Positions 8,842-17,591 of a stretch of DNA of 64,000 nt are shown piece by piece. The stretch spans positions 1 through 64,000 of the forward strand of contig NZ_CP104311.1 of assembly GCF_036864975.1 (NCBI RefSeq), in the 5' to 3' direction. The translations under genes were made by a program, and so were the position numbers. The stretch comes from Methylococcus capsulatus (GTDB lineage: Bacteria; Pseudomonadota; Gammaproteobacteria; Methylococcales; Methylococcaceae). The stretch's first letter is position 1. Every line of letters begins with the position of its first letter. Below the pieces are notes generated by a model. That model did not search any database. It worked only from the letters and a program-made list of their open reading frames with translations, and was not told where the DNA came from.

Positions 8842-10387
8842 GGATTTTTCTCCGGCTCCGCAATCCACACTGGATCAATTGACCTCGGCTGGCCGAATCT
8901 TTTATGGGGAGGTCAAGCAAAAGACCGATGCCCTGGAAACCTTCACCAGCAACGGCGTGAGCTTCAAGATTCAAGTGGCCGCCATGGACACCAGCAACGA
9001 TAACATCGTCAATTACGATACCTTGGTGTTTTTCGACACCGCCAATGGAATCAAAGCCGGCCCGTTTGCGCTGCCCTTCACTGGCCCTGCCTACGTCAAG
9101 GCTAGTGAAAAAAAATCGGCGCCGTTCTTCTTCGAAGGTACACCGAACAAGGCAGGGGCGGCGTTTTTTGTCAGTAGACTGGCTCCCGATCTGAGCGAGG
9201 TCCATGTCGCCCGATATAGCGGCAACTTCATCCCGCGCAACGCGCCCATACTCGCCGACGTCGATGACATCAACAATAACGTGGGCTACTGGGCGCCGCA
9301 GCCGGATTATCGCATTCCCGAACGCATCAGTCCCGGGTTTAGCAGTTTTCCCGATCGCGAACTTGAAGACATCTACGAAGACCAAGTCAGGCTTTTTGTC
9401 GATTACCAAACCCGCGTAGCGTTGCACGCCATCGAACGAAACCCCGACGCCGATCTGGTGATGACCTATATCGAGCAGCCAGACGGTTCAGGCCATCAAT
9501 TCATGCTGACCGATGACCGTCAAGCGACAGACCCCACCGATCCCAACAGCATCGGCAGCGGCCAGGACCGCGCGAAGAGATTCCGTTATGCCAGATATCT
9601 GGAAAAAGCGTATCAGGCCGCGAATGAGGCGGTGCATCGGATAATCCAAAAGGTGGGTGTGAACCGCAGGAGCGGCAAGCCTAACAGTGACATTTTCGTG
9701 GTTTCGGATCACGGCTTCGCACCCTTTCACACCGCCGTGAGCCTGCCTAACTATTTTGCCAACATAGGCATGGACCCCAACAAGGTACGGGTTTATACCT
9801 CTGGCCCTGCGGTCAATGTCTATATCAATTTGGCCGGTCGCGAAAGCGGCGGTACCGTCACCAAGGCCGAGTATGTGGAACTTTTGGGCAAGATCGAAGC
9901 TGCGCTATGGAAGTTGACTGACGACAATGCGATCTACACCCGAGGCCATGCCGGCATGCCGGTGTTCGACCGCGTTTACAAGCGCCCGGTGCCGCCAGAC
10001 CTCAACGATCCCATGCTGGGCCGGACGACGGATAACCTCATCGGCCAGGATTCAGGCGACGTCTATGGCATTCTTCGGGTCGGTTACAACTTCGACGGCA
10101 CGCAAAATCCCTTCGTTGTCCGCAAGGGCGACATTATGGCGGTTGCGCCGCAATTACCCGTGTTTTCTGTGCCCAACTTCTATGGCGCTCACGGTTATGC
10201 CCCAGAATATAAAGCCATGAGCGCGTCCTTTCTGGCTGCGGGACCTCACATCGGCAAAGGCCGCCCGGACAAGGTGCGCAACATCGATGTGGCCCCGACC
10301 ATTCTCGGCATTCTAGGTGTTCCGCCCGCGCCCACCGTGCAGGGAAAACCCATTGACCTCTCAGGCGATCTGAGGTGGCCCTGGTAG

Positions 10388-10740
10388 GGTGGGTGTGCCG
10401 CGGAATGAAGCGCGCCGCCAAAATTCAAGCGGGCTTCATCACGAAATCTCCCTGCACGGGAATCATAAGGGAAGACGATCTTGGTGGAGCGTCGCCATTT
10501 TGTGCGAAACCCGACGGGACGTCCCCGTCACCCTCGGGAGCAAATTGTGGCGACGTCTTTGCCTTCAGCGGCCCGCGCCGTCCTGCGTCCGCCTCGGCTC
10601 CGTCCATCTCTCTGCGACGCACTCCGCCATGGCTCCCACAATGACTCGACGCCGTGTCGGTTCCCTTATGTTTTGTCTACACCTGCGGTGAAGCCGCAGA
10701 CTCCGACAAAACATCCGGGCCTACGGCTTCGCGGGGGTCG
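10388..10740. other. Intergenic stretch without a recognisable gene; contains a stem-loop
   Basis: No frame here resembles a protein. Bases 10668-10677 (ATGTTTTGTC) and 10705-10714 (GACAAAACAT) form an inverted repeat, with a second inner pair CTGCGG (10683-10688) and CCGCAG (10694-10699). No T run follows, so it is not an obvious terminator. Confidence 0.5.
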
Positions 10741-11027
10741 TCGCACTCGCTCGCTTCGCTCGACTTCCTGGTGCTCCTTCAAGGCTTTGGTCTTAGTGAG
10801 CAGGCCGGCCTTGAGGAGGGTTTTCACATCGCCGTGGACGGCCTTTACGTCTCGGCCTAGCCGCTGCGCGACCCCTGGATGGTCGTCGACCCGGCGGCGG
10901 TCATTTTCGTGAGGATGTCAGAGCGCTTGGGAGTCAAGATCTTCCACAGCTGTACTTCGGTCTTAGGACTGATATGCGCCCGCTGAAGCCGGCCGGTTTC
11001 GAAGGCGTGGATAAACCGGGCCGACAT
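10741..11027 (-). pseudogene. Frameshifted winged-helix DNA-binding protein (HVO_A0114-like)
   Basis: On the minus strand the ATG at 11027 opens MSARFIHAFETGRLQ, then SPKTEVQLWKILTPKRSDIL, matching the N-terminal half of small HVO_A0114/COG4190-type winged-helix regulators (typically ALWKVLTPKRWELL). That frame stops at a TAG near 10859. In another frame the family's recognition region follows: VAQRLGRDVKAVHGDVKTLL then KAGLLTKT. One missing G in the GGGG run near 10872 explains the break. The usual C-terminus (GRIVFPFDAIHV-like) is absent, so the 3' end is also degraded. Such proteins often accompany a small partner as a toxin-antitoxin-like pair; no partner is seen here. Confidence 0.65.
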
Positions 11028-11674
11028 CTCTTCCCGCCTGCTACAGCAATGATGACTTCATTCATGTTCTGTTCTGCAGGGGTCTGTATCGGCCCGTAAA
11101 CACTGCGGCGTGATTGTAAAGATAAGAGCTCTCGGTTTCGCCACGGTGCTTGGGATCGCCTTTGCCGCCTTCATTGCCGTATCACAAGAGATACCGGACT
11201 CTCCGTGTTGGAGACCACAGAGCAACGAACCGAACTCCGAAATTTTTATCGGGGGAGATCCGTGAGCAAATCTTCCGCCCGGTTGTTGAGGAGAGGCCAT
11301 AACATGGACGTCCACCGACGATTGCTCAGGAACGTCGCAGCGGTATCACTGCACCCGGAGATTGGCGCAGTCGCCTTTTCACGGAATTGGCGAGATCCGG
11401 GTAGCCGATGGACGCTTGTATCAGCAGCAACAAACCTTGCGACTAATAGTAGGATTGTTGACTAAATTACATGGTTTTTTGTGTGGGATCTGGCCCAAGC
11501 GGTCGTGGCCTGGCAACGCTGGATGATCATAATAATTTAGAAGTCCTAGAAAGTTCCAAGCGACGACAGGTCCTCTCGACTATTCCAACAACGACTGGCA
11601 TCGAACATGCTAAATTAGCAGCAAAGCCCAGTCAGGCTTGGCATTCAGCTGATAGAACGCCAGGGGAGTCCACA
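11028..11674. other. Intergenic stretch, nothing recognised
   Basis: About 650 bases with no frame resembling a known protein on either strand and no clear RNA fold. The dienelactone hydrolase frame extends back to 11471, but that part is of poor composition and lacks homology. Promoters for the downstream gene are presumably here but none could be assigned. Confidence 0.4.
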
Positions 11675-12442
11675 ATGATCGAGATGACAGCAGCCGACGG
11701 CCATGTGTTTTCAGCTTATCGGGCCGTTCCAGCCGGGAATGTAAAGGGCGTCGTAGTGGTCCTGCAGGAAATCTTTGGGGTCACTGGCCAAATCCGAAAA
11801 GTTGCCGATACCTTTGCTAAGGAAGGCTTCATCGCCGTTGCCCCCCGCCTTTTCGACCGCGTTCAGAAGGGCATCGAATTGGGCTACGACGAAGCTTCCG
11901 TTATTCAAGGATTGGATTTGGTGAAGCAGGTCGGGTTCGATCATGCAATGGCCGATATCGAAACCACGGTCCGCAGTATGAGCAGCGAAGGTCGGGTTGG
12001 TATCGTCGGATACGATTGGGGTGCTTACCTGGCCTATAGCGCAGCCAACCATGTCCCGGGCCTGTCGACGGTAGTGGGGTACTATGGCTGCGGAATAGTC
12101 AACGATTTATCGCAGCGGAGAAAGGTTCCAACCCTGCTGCATTTCGGCGCCAACGACCCCTATATCCCCCGAAGCCAGCTGGTGATCTTCCGGGCCAGCA
12201 GGCCGGACCTTCGGATTTACGAATACCCGGCCGGCCATCATTTCGCTTGTGACGACCGCGACACCTACGATGCCGCATCCGCCGAGAAAGCCTGGACCAT
12301 GACCTTGACCCATCTCACTCATCGGCTCGAGGGACCGCCTGCGGTGACACTGAAGAACCAGGGAGCCTACTCTTCGTCCGGAGGTAAGGAAAAGAAGAAA
12401 AAAGCGGCTGCCGTTTCCGACGACATGGAACCTCCGATGTAA
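11675..12442 (+). CDS. Dienelactone hydrolase family protein with Asp nucleophile position
   Basis: A 255-residue alpha/beta hydrolase starting MIEMTAADGHVFSAYRA, with GGGGAG-like ribosome binding sequence before the ATG. The family glutamate is present in VVVLQEIFG (residue 32). The nucleophile elbow reads VGYDWGA, with Asp114 (codon GAT at 12014) where dienelactone hydrolases have Cys (GFCxGG). Asp161 (GANDPYIP) and His188/189 (AGHHFAC) complete an acid-His pair. The last 30 residues are a Lys-rich tail (GGKEKKKKAAA) not usual in the family. Asp nucleophiles occur in haloalkane dehalogenases and epoxide hydrolases, so the substrate may not be a dienelactone. Confidence 0.8.
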   Translation: MIEMTAADGHVFSAYRAVPAGNVKGVVVVLQEIFGVTGQIRKVADTFAKEGFIAVAPRLFDRVQKGIELGYDEASVIQGLDLVKQVGFDHAMADIETTVRSMSSEGRVGIVGYDWGAYLAYSAANHVPGLSTVVGYYGCGIVNDLSQRRKVPTLLHFGANDPYIPRSQLVIFRASRPDLRIYEYPAGHHFACDDRDTYDAASAEKAWTMTLTHLTHRLEGPPAVTLKNQGAYSSSGGKEKKKKAAAVSDDMEPPM

Positions 12443-12537
12443 AGTCAAGACCTGCCTTGCCGGCAATATCCAGCGTGACGGCACGGCAACCAGCTTCCTG
12501 GCCGCTAGCCAGACGCCAATCTTAAGGAGAAATGACG

Positions 12538-12849
12538 ATGACTTTGAACCTGAAAACTTTCTTTTCCGGCCCCGAATGGGTCGAGCTAAGCATTCCCGAT
12601 TGGTTCAAGGAAAGGACGAAAACCGTCATCCAAACGTTGGGGGACGATCACGCCGAGGTGCAGTTGTTCAAGGACATTCTGGCCTCCGGGAAGATCTCGG
12701 TAGATGCTGTGGAGCGTGCGGATGCGCTGGCCGGGAGCACGCAGAACTCCGACGTCTTTCTCCTTGCCGTCGACCTCGCGTACCACGCCTTTACCGTGCT
12801 GCTAACGATCACCCAGGTCGTTCCGGTGACGACGCCCAGGGCCGCCTGA
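12538..12849 (+). CDS. Hypothetical small protein
   Basis: A 103-residue protein starting MTLNLKTFFSGPEWVELSIP. AAGGAG sits 8 bases before this ATG, which favours it over the ATG two codons upstream. The protein is acidic to neutral, mostly helical, with a hydrophobic C-terminal segment (LLAVDLAYHAFTVLLTITQVV). It lies 95 bases after the hydrolase gene and may be co-transcribed. I do not recognise the family. Confidence 0.6.
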   Translation: MTLNLKTFFSGPEWVELSIPDWFKERTKTVIQTLGDDHAEVQLFKDILASGKISVDAVERADALAGSTQNSDVFLLAVDLAYHAFTVLLTITQVVPVTTPRAA

Positions 12850-13047
12850 CCCTCACCGGCCGATTTCCCCGACGGCTACTGCTCCCAGACAGCCGTCCCG
12901 GTTCCGGCTCGAATCCGGGACTCCTTGGGAAACAGGGTCTGCCAGGAAGACCGGCTTGCAGTTGCAGGGAAATGCTCGAGGATTTCGCCAAACTGCATTG
13001 AGGTCGGTGTTTCCAACGAACGATGCCAGGCTCAGTTTGCCCGAACG

Positions 13048-13308
13048 CTACTTGGGGGCATCCGCTGCATTCTTGGCGGGCAAACCGGCAACCTCTCCCG
13101 ATTCCAGGAGTTTGGCCGCCTCGGGGTTTGAACAGACGTCGGTCTTTAGGACCTGCTCGATCCTGGCGATTTTCGCCTTGAGTGTTTCGTTCTCCGCTCT
13201 TTGCCTTTCTATCTGCTCCTGCAGGCTGGGCGCATCCTCCGCTGCCATGCCAGAGCCCCCAAAAAATGCCGCTGCCAGTACGGCCGGCAGCCAGGTTCGC
13301 TTCGTCAT
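13048..13308 (-). CDS. Small exported coiled-coil protein
   Basis: An 86-residue protein: signal peptide MTKRTWLPAVLAAAFFGG ending Met-Ala-Ala, then a short coiled coil (LQEQIERQRAENETLKAKIA), one Cys and a polar tail. The start at 13308 is preferred over a GTG at 13344 because the latter lies inside the preceding gene. It is last of four same-strand genes encoding envelope proteins (13048-16165). Coiled coil plus signal peptide suggests a periplasmic structural or adaptor role; the family is not recognised. Confidence 0.6.
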   Translation of the reverse strand: MTKRTWLPAVLAAAFFGGSGMAAEDAPSLQEQIERQRAENETLKAKIARIEQVLKTDVCSNPEAAKLLESGEVAGLPAKNAADAPK

Positions 13309-13333
13309 TCTGCCTTGGATTCCTTTTTTTCGT

Positions 13334-13852
13334 TCATTTGCCACGCGCCAGATCGACTTCGCGTTCCAGTTCCTTCAAGCGACGGTCCAGTGCGGTGCGA
13401 CGCTTGTCGATTTCTGCCTGGGGCGACATGGTATCGGCCTTGAGCAGATCGAGCTGATTCTGGACGCTCCTGATTTCGCGACGCAACTCCTGCTTCTTCG
13501 TCCTGGATTGAGCCGACTTGGCATTCAGATCGTCGATGTCGCGCTGCAGGTCCGCATATTCGTTTTCGGCAGCCTGCCGTTCGGCATCGCTTGCGATGGC
13601 AGCCTGGTTCGCCTGCCCATACTGGCGCTGCAACCCGGCCTGGGTCTGCTGCTCGCGGTTGAGAGTGGCCTGCATCTGCTGCTGCCGCTGTCCGTAGCTG
13701 CCGCTGGCCGAACAGCCGATGCCTCGGAAAAAACCGCCGCGGCCGGGATCGCAGTCTGTGGTGGCACAGCCGCTGGCCAGCATGGCGAGCACCGCCGGCC
13801 ATATGATGCCGGGCCGGGAATCAAAGAATGGCCTAACCGACACGGTCCACAC
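13334..13852 (-). CDS. Hypothetical coiled-coil lipoprotein
   Basis: A 172-residue protein with a lipobox-like signal (VLAMLASGC, Cys at residue 29), a Gly-rich stretch (GRGGFFRGIGCSASG) and a long coiled coil rich in Gln, Glu, Arg and Lys (residues about 55-170). It starts with GTG at 13852, overlapping the previous gene by 20 bases, so translation is probably coupled. Likely an outer- or inner-membrane-anchored periplasmic coil. Family not recognised; it may work with the adjacent glycine-zipper lipoprotein. Confidence 0.65.
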   Translation of the reverse strand: MWTVSVRPFFDSRPGIIWPAVLAMLASGCATTDCDPGRGGFFRGIGCSASGSYGQRQQQMQATLNREQQTQAGLQRQYGQANQAAIASDAERQAAENEYADLQRDIDDLNAKSAQSRTKKQELRREIRSVQNQLDLLKADTMSPQAEIDKRRTALDRRLKELEREVDLARGK

Positions 13853-14597
13853 TCCGTAGTTGGGTCAAGGTATTCAATTCCGATTCGAGGGACTGGATCT
13901 GCTGTTCCTTCCGGGCCAGTTCCTCGCGCGCGATGTTCGCCAACTGCGGATTGGCGTTGTACGTGTTCATCGCAACCGCCGCATGCTGCTCGGCCAGACG
14001 CTTCTTGGCGCTGCCCAGCGTCGCCTGCAACTGGGAGCGGCTCACATCGAGATCGGCCAGTTGGCCGGCAGCCTGGGCACGGCTGATCCGTCCGGCAGCG
14101 ATGGCTTGGTTCAGTTCCGCAACCCGCGCTTTGTTATCCTCCACGACGCGCTGGGCGACGGGGATCAGTTCCGCAAGCGACTGGTTGTCGCGGCGGATAT
14201 CGATGATGACGGCATTCAGCCGGTCCTCTTCCCGGGCGTAATTGTTCTGGAGATTGCCCATGTAGTTCCCCGCGGCACAGCCTAAGGCGGCGCCCGCGAG
14301 CAGACCGGCCACCGCGCCTTTCCAGTCTCTGCCGATTAGGCCGCCGGCCAGACCACCCAGCGCGGCGCCGGCGACGCAGCCCTCCGCCAGGGTCTGGTTG
14401 TAGGCTTCGGAAAGCTGCGCCAGGCGTGCCTGGCTGGAGCTCCCGTAGGTCTGCCGATAACCTCCGGTACTGGCACAACCGGAAACGAGCAGGGCCGAGA
14501 TCAACGCACCGGCGATGAAATGTCTCCCTGCCGGAGGCAGGGGGAAGAGACCCGCCCCTTTGGAAGATTTGGGAACCTGCACACCGCACCCGTTCAT
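13833..14597 (-). CDS. Glycine-zipper lipoprotein with C-terminal coiled coil
   Basis: A 254-residue protein. The start ATG at 14597 overlaps the stop of the FGE-like gene (ATGA). An N-terminal signal is followed by the lipobox LLVSGC, a glycine-zipper region (GAALGGLAGGLIG, AGAALGCAAGNYMG, residues about 75-115) and a coiled coil to the end. Glycine-zipper segments insert in or oligomerise at membranes in several surface proteins. Position between an FGE-like exported protein and a second coiled-coil lipoprotein suggests an envelope complex. Family otherwise unknown. Confidence 0.7.
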   Translation of the reverse strand: MNGCGVQVPKSSKGAGLFPLPPAGRHFIAGALISALLVSGCASTGGYRQTYGSSSQARLAQLSEAYNQTLAEGCVAGAALGGLAGGLIGRDWKGAVAGLLAGAALGCAAGNYMGNLQNNYAREEDRLNAVIIDIRRDNQSLAELIPVAQRVVEDNKARVAELNQAIAAGRISRAQAAGQLADLDVSRSQLQATLGSAKKRLAEQHAAVAMNTYNANPQLANIAREELARKEQQIQSLESELNTLTQLRSVDRVG

Positions 14598-16165
14598 TTC
14601 TTGTTCAGCGCCTTGCATTCGTCGAGCCAGGCACGCTGCCGAACCGCTGGCTTCCCGCGATAAGCCGCCAATTGCCGGTAATAGGTATCGGCATAGCCGA
14701 GCAAGGACTGGTAGTTCTTCAATGTCAGTTCGGTCTTGAGGACCTCGAATTGTTCGCCCAACACCTGCCCGTCATAGATCGCCGCCGCGCCCAGGATCGT
14801 CTCCGCATAGTACAAGAGATTTTCCGTCAGGGCAGCACGGTCGGCCTGCAACCGGTCGCGGCGCGACCTGACGCCCGGATCGTCGATACCGAACGCCGCC
14901 TCCCGCTGCCTGAGCAGGGTTTCCGCGGCATCGACCCATTTCCCGTCTGTCCCCATCTTCTGGCACAGAAAAGCTCCCAGACGCAATGCCGCCTTGGCCG
15001 CCAGCTTGCGCTGGTCATCACGTTCCTGGATGGTCACTTTGAGCCGGTTCTGGACGTTCCTGAGCCGGTGCTTCATGTTGAGATCCTGTGCCGCGTCCGA
15101 GATTACTCCGAGCTCTGCGACCGGATCCTCCAACCCCTTGGCGGCGATGGCTTCGACTGGGGTGGAGGGGACTTCCGGCGCAGCTACGGAGCCGAGTCTG
15201 TTCCAGCTCTCCCGCAATGACCTGAGCTTTTCGCGGGAGGATTCCACCGGCACCGTCATCACCAGCCGGAACCCCGTAGTTTCCGCCCGCCGCGGCTCAC
15301 CTTTGACGTAGAACGGCACCTCGATACGCTGGGCGCTACGGATCTCGGCCTGGGGTGTGAAGTAGTTGCCGCCCCGCACCACGAACCCCCCGGGCTGGCC
15401 GTGGAGCCGATCGAGCCGGTTCAGACGGTAGAGGTCGAACACCATTTCGTCCACGTTGCCGAGGACATCGTGGAGACCTGCCGGGTTGGGCTTGAGCGCG
15501 CCGATGGGCTGGGGCTTGCCGTTGGCCGATTCGGCGCCTTCGAACCAGACGTAGCGCACCATTTCGTCATCCATCGGATACACCCGCTCGCGGAATCGCG
15601 CGAGGGGTACAGCGAGACCACCGCGGGTGGCGAACTCCCATTCCACTTCGGTCGGCAGGCGCAGAAATCCGGACTGCTGGCCATCTTTCGGCAGTTTGTC
15701 GACAGCATTTTTCAGCAGCCATTGGCTGTAGCGGTCGGCGAACACCATGGCTTCCAGCCAAGTGAGGTTGTTCTGCGGCAGTCGCTGGTCTTCCGCAGGC
15801 GGCTGGCATTGCGATCCCAGAGCGGCGTACTGGGCACGGTTCACCTCGTATTTGCCAATGAGGTAGTAGCGGGTCTTGGCATCCTGGTCGAAGCTTCCAG
15901 CGATATGGGCCGGCCGCAGGTGCTCTGCATAGGCGTAGTCCGCATCCTCCCCGCCCACGACAATGCCGTAGTCGTTGAGTGGCCCCTGGTTCGGAATCAA
16001 TATCTTACGGAAAACCATGGCGCCACCGCAGGGCATGGGAAAAATCACGTCGCCTTCCGCCGGCTGAGGGTTGAACAGGCTCCGGGGCCAGTCCGCGGCC
16101 GTGCTTAACGGAGCCACGATCAGGAACAGCGAACCGATGAGCTGCCGTTGTAATGCTTTGATCAC
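14594..16165 (-). CDS. Exported formylglycine-generating-enzyme-like (SUMF1) domain protein
   Basis: A 523-residue protein with signal peptide (ending LSTAAD), then an FGE/SUMF1-type domain (residues about 35-300): YYLIGKYEVNRAQY, LPQNNLTWLEAMVFADRYSQW, LRLPTEVEWEFATRGG, GLHDVLGNVDEMVFD, FVVRGGNYFTP and TTGFRLVM. The C-terminal 200 residues are helical. Most bacterial FGE-like proteins are not sulfatase activators, and no sulfatase is next to it. The copper-binding Cys pair of true FGE is not evident, so a structural or binding role is likely. First gene of the four-gene envelope operon on the minus strand. Confidence 0.8.
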   Translation of the reverse strand: MIKALQRQLIGSLFLIVAPLSTAADWPRSLFNPQPAEGDVIFPMPCGGAMVFRKILIPNQGPLNDYGIVVGGEDADYAYAEHLRPAHIAGSFDQDAKTRYYLIGKYEVNRAQYAALGSQCQPPAEDQRLPQNNLTWLEAMVFADRYSQWLLKNAVDKLPKDGQQSGFLRLPTEVEWEFATRGGLAVPLARFRERVYPMDDEMVRYVWFEGAESANGKPQPIGALKPNPAGLHDVLGNVDEMVFDLYRLNRLDRLHGQPGGFVVRGGNYFTPQAEIRSAQRIEVPFYVKGEPRRAETTGFRLVMTVPVESSREKLRSLRESWNRLGSVAAPEVPSTPVEAIAAKGLEDPVAELGVISDAAQDLNMKHRLRNVQNRLKVTIQERDDQRKLAAKAALRLGAFLCQKMGTDGKWVDAAETLLRQREAAFGIDDPGVRSRRDRLQADRAALTENLLYYAETILGAAAIYDGQVLGEQFEVLKTELTLKNYQSLLGYADTYYRQLAAYRGKPAVRQRAWLDECKALNKK

Positions 16166-16219
16166 TCCGCCGATCTCTTCTTACTCTCGAATTCCCAAGG
16201 CTCCGCCGTTCCGTTTACC

Positions 16220-17584
16220 ATGCGCCGTCCTTTCCGAGCACCCTATGTCCCGATGAGCCGTTACCGCACCGCGCCCCTGGCCTCCACCAAACTGCCGCCC
16301 GGCATTCCCTTCATCATCGGCAACGAGCTGGCCGAGCGCTTCAGCTATTATGGGATGCGGGCGATCCTGGTGGTGTTCATGACCCGTTATCTGGTGGATG
16401 CCGTGGGCAACCCGGCGCCCATGTCGGAAAGCGAGGCGAAGGGCTATTTCCATTTGTTCGTGTCGCTCACCTATTTCACGCCATTCCTCGGTGCACTGCT
16501 GGCCGACGGTGTGCTGGGCAAGTATCGCACCATCATCGCCCTTTCGGTGGTCTATTGCCTCGGTCACTTCGTGCTGGCCCTGGACGATAGCCGGACGGGC
16601 CTCCTGCTGGGCCAGTCGCTGATCGCCCTGGGCGCCGGCGGCATAAAGCCCTGCGTTTCCGCGCACGTGGGCGATCAGTTCGGGCAATCCAACCGACATC
16701 TGCTGAGTCAGGTCTACGGTTGGTTTTATCTTGCCATCAATCTGGGTGCCTTCGTATCCATGCTGTTGATCCCCTGGCTGCTGGAACGCTATGGCGCCTC
16801 AGTCGCCTTTGCCGTGCCAGGCCTCCTGATGTTGATAGCGACCCTCGTTTTCTGGGCGGGGCGGCACCGCTTCGTGCACATTCCGCCCGAGGGCATGCGC
16901 TTCATCAGGGAAGCCTTGAGCTCCGAGGGGCGGCGCGGACTGGGGCGGCTGATCGGCGTGTTTCTCTTCATAACCATGTTCTGGGCACTGTTCGACCAGA
17001 CCGGCTCATCCTGGGTACTGCAGTCGCAACGCATGGACCGAGTACTGTTCGGCCAAGAGATCCTGCCTTCGCAGATCCAGGCGGCCAATCCCTTGCTGAT
17101 CGTGCTGCTCACACCCCTGTTCTACCGCCTGCTGTACCCGGCGCTAGGACGCATCGCACCGCTGACCGCGCTGAACAAGATCGCACTGGGTCTGTCGTTC
17201 ATGGTGTCGGCCTTCGCCCTTGCCGCCTGGATACAGACGAAAATCGACACAGGATTGAAACCCTCCATCGGCTGGCAGGTGCTGGCTTATCTGCTGCTGA
17301 CTTCGGCCGAAGTCATGGTGTCCATCACCTCGTTGGAGTTCGCCTACACCCAGGCACCGTTGACCATGAAGTCCTTCGTGATGTCGCTGTACCTTGGTGC
17401 CGTCGCGCTGGGAAATCTGTTCACCGCCTTGGTGAACTTCTGGATCGAACGCTCGAAAACGCCGTGGCTGGACGGTGCCGGCTATTTCTGGTTCTTTACC
17501 GGGCTCATGCTGGCCACGGCGCTCGGCTTTTTCGCTTACAGCCGGGGCTACCGGGAAGAATTGCATCTGCACATGGAACAGTGA
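16220..17584 (+). CDS. Proton-dependent oligopeptide transporter (POT/PTR family)
   Basis: A 454-residue inner-membrane protein with about 12 membrane segments. The POT signature ELAERFSYYGMRAIL lies near residues 34-48 and contains the ExxERFxYYG proton/peptide motif. Other conserved parts are LADGVLGKYRTI and GQSLIALGAGGIKPCVSAHVGDQF, and a C-terminal half with EVMVSITSLEFAYTQAP. The ATG at 16253 is an alternative start; neither has a strong ribosome site. It takes up di- or tripeptides with protons. Next gene (convergent) is gamma-glutamyltransferase, so peptide or glutathione salvage could be linked. Confidence 0.9.
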   Translation: MRRPFRAPYVPMSRYRTAPLASTKLPPGIPFIIGNELAERFSYYGMRAILVVFMTRYLVDAVGNPAPMSESEAKGYFHLFVSLTYFTPFLGALLADGVLGKYRTIIALSVVYCLGHFVLALDDSRTGLLLGQSLIALGAGGIKPCVSAHVGDQFGQSNRHLLSQVYGWFYLAINLGAFVSMLLIPWLLERYGASVAFAVPGLLMLIATLVFWAGRHRFVHIPPEGMRFIREALSSEGRRGLGRLIGVFLFITMFWALFDQTGSSWVLQSQRMDRVLFGQEILPSQIQAANPLLIVLLTPLFYRLLYPALGRIAPLTALNKIALGLSFMVSAFALAAWIQTKIDTGLKPSIGWQVLAYLLLTSAEVMVSITSLEFAYTQAPLTMKSFVMSLYLGAVALGNLFTALVNFWIERSKTPWLDGAGYFWFFTGLMLATALGFFAYSRGYREELHLHMEQ

Positions 17585-17591
17585 CCCGCTG

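Larger units (their letters stand above)
8158..10387 (+). pseudogene. Exported alkaline-phosphatase-superfamily (nucleotide pyrophosphatase-like) gene broken by a 73-bp insertion
   Basis: The N-terminal half (8158 to about 8768) begins with a signal peptide (MCSTRFFGVLSTVAAISLLA, cleavage after VQA). It contains ISLDGAEPSR and a TSPSLTAVGHIAIATGA stretch with the Thr/Ser nucleophile region of the type I phosphodiesterase/nucleotide pyrophosphatase family. The second half (from about 8805 to 10387) is in another frame and has DLVMTYIEQPDGSGHQF, FVVSDHGFAPFHT and YGAHGYAPE, which supply the other metal ligands. The break is a 37-bp duplication flanking a 36-bp insert. Deleting 73 bp gives one continuous protein of about 718 residues (reading FVLTAGDFSPAP across the join). 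Confidence 0.88.

Noticed and set aside
12956-14086. Long plus-strand ORF opposite the lipoprotein genes
   Set aside because: The minus-strand genes have lipoboxes, coiled coils and coupled starts; the plus ORF has no such features and is a shadow in GC-rich DNA.
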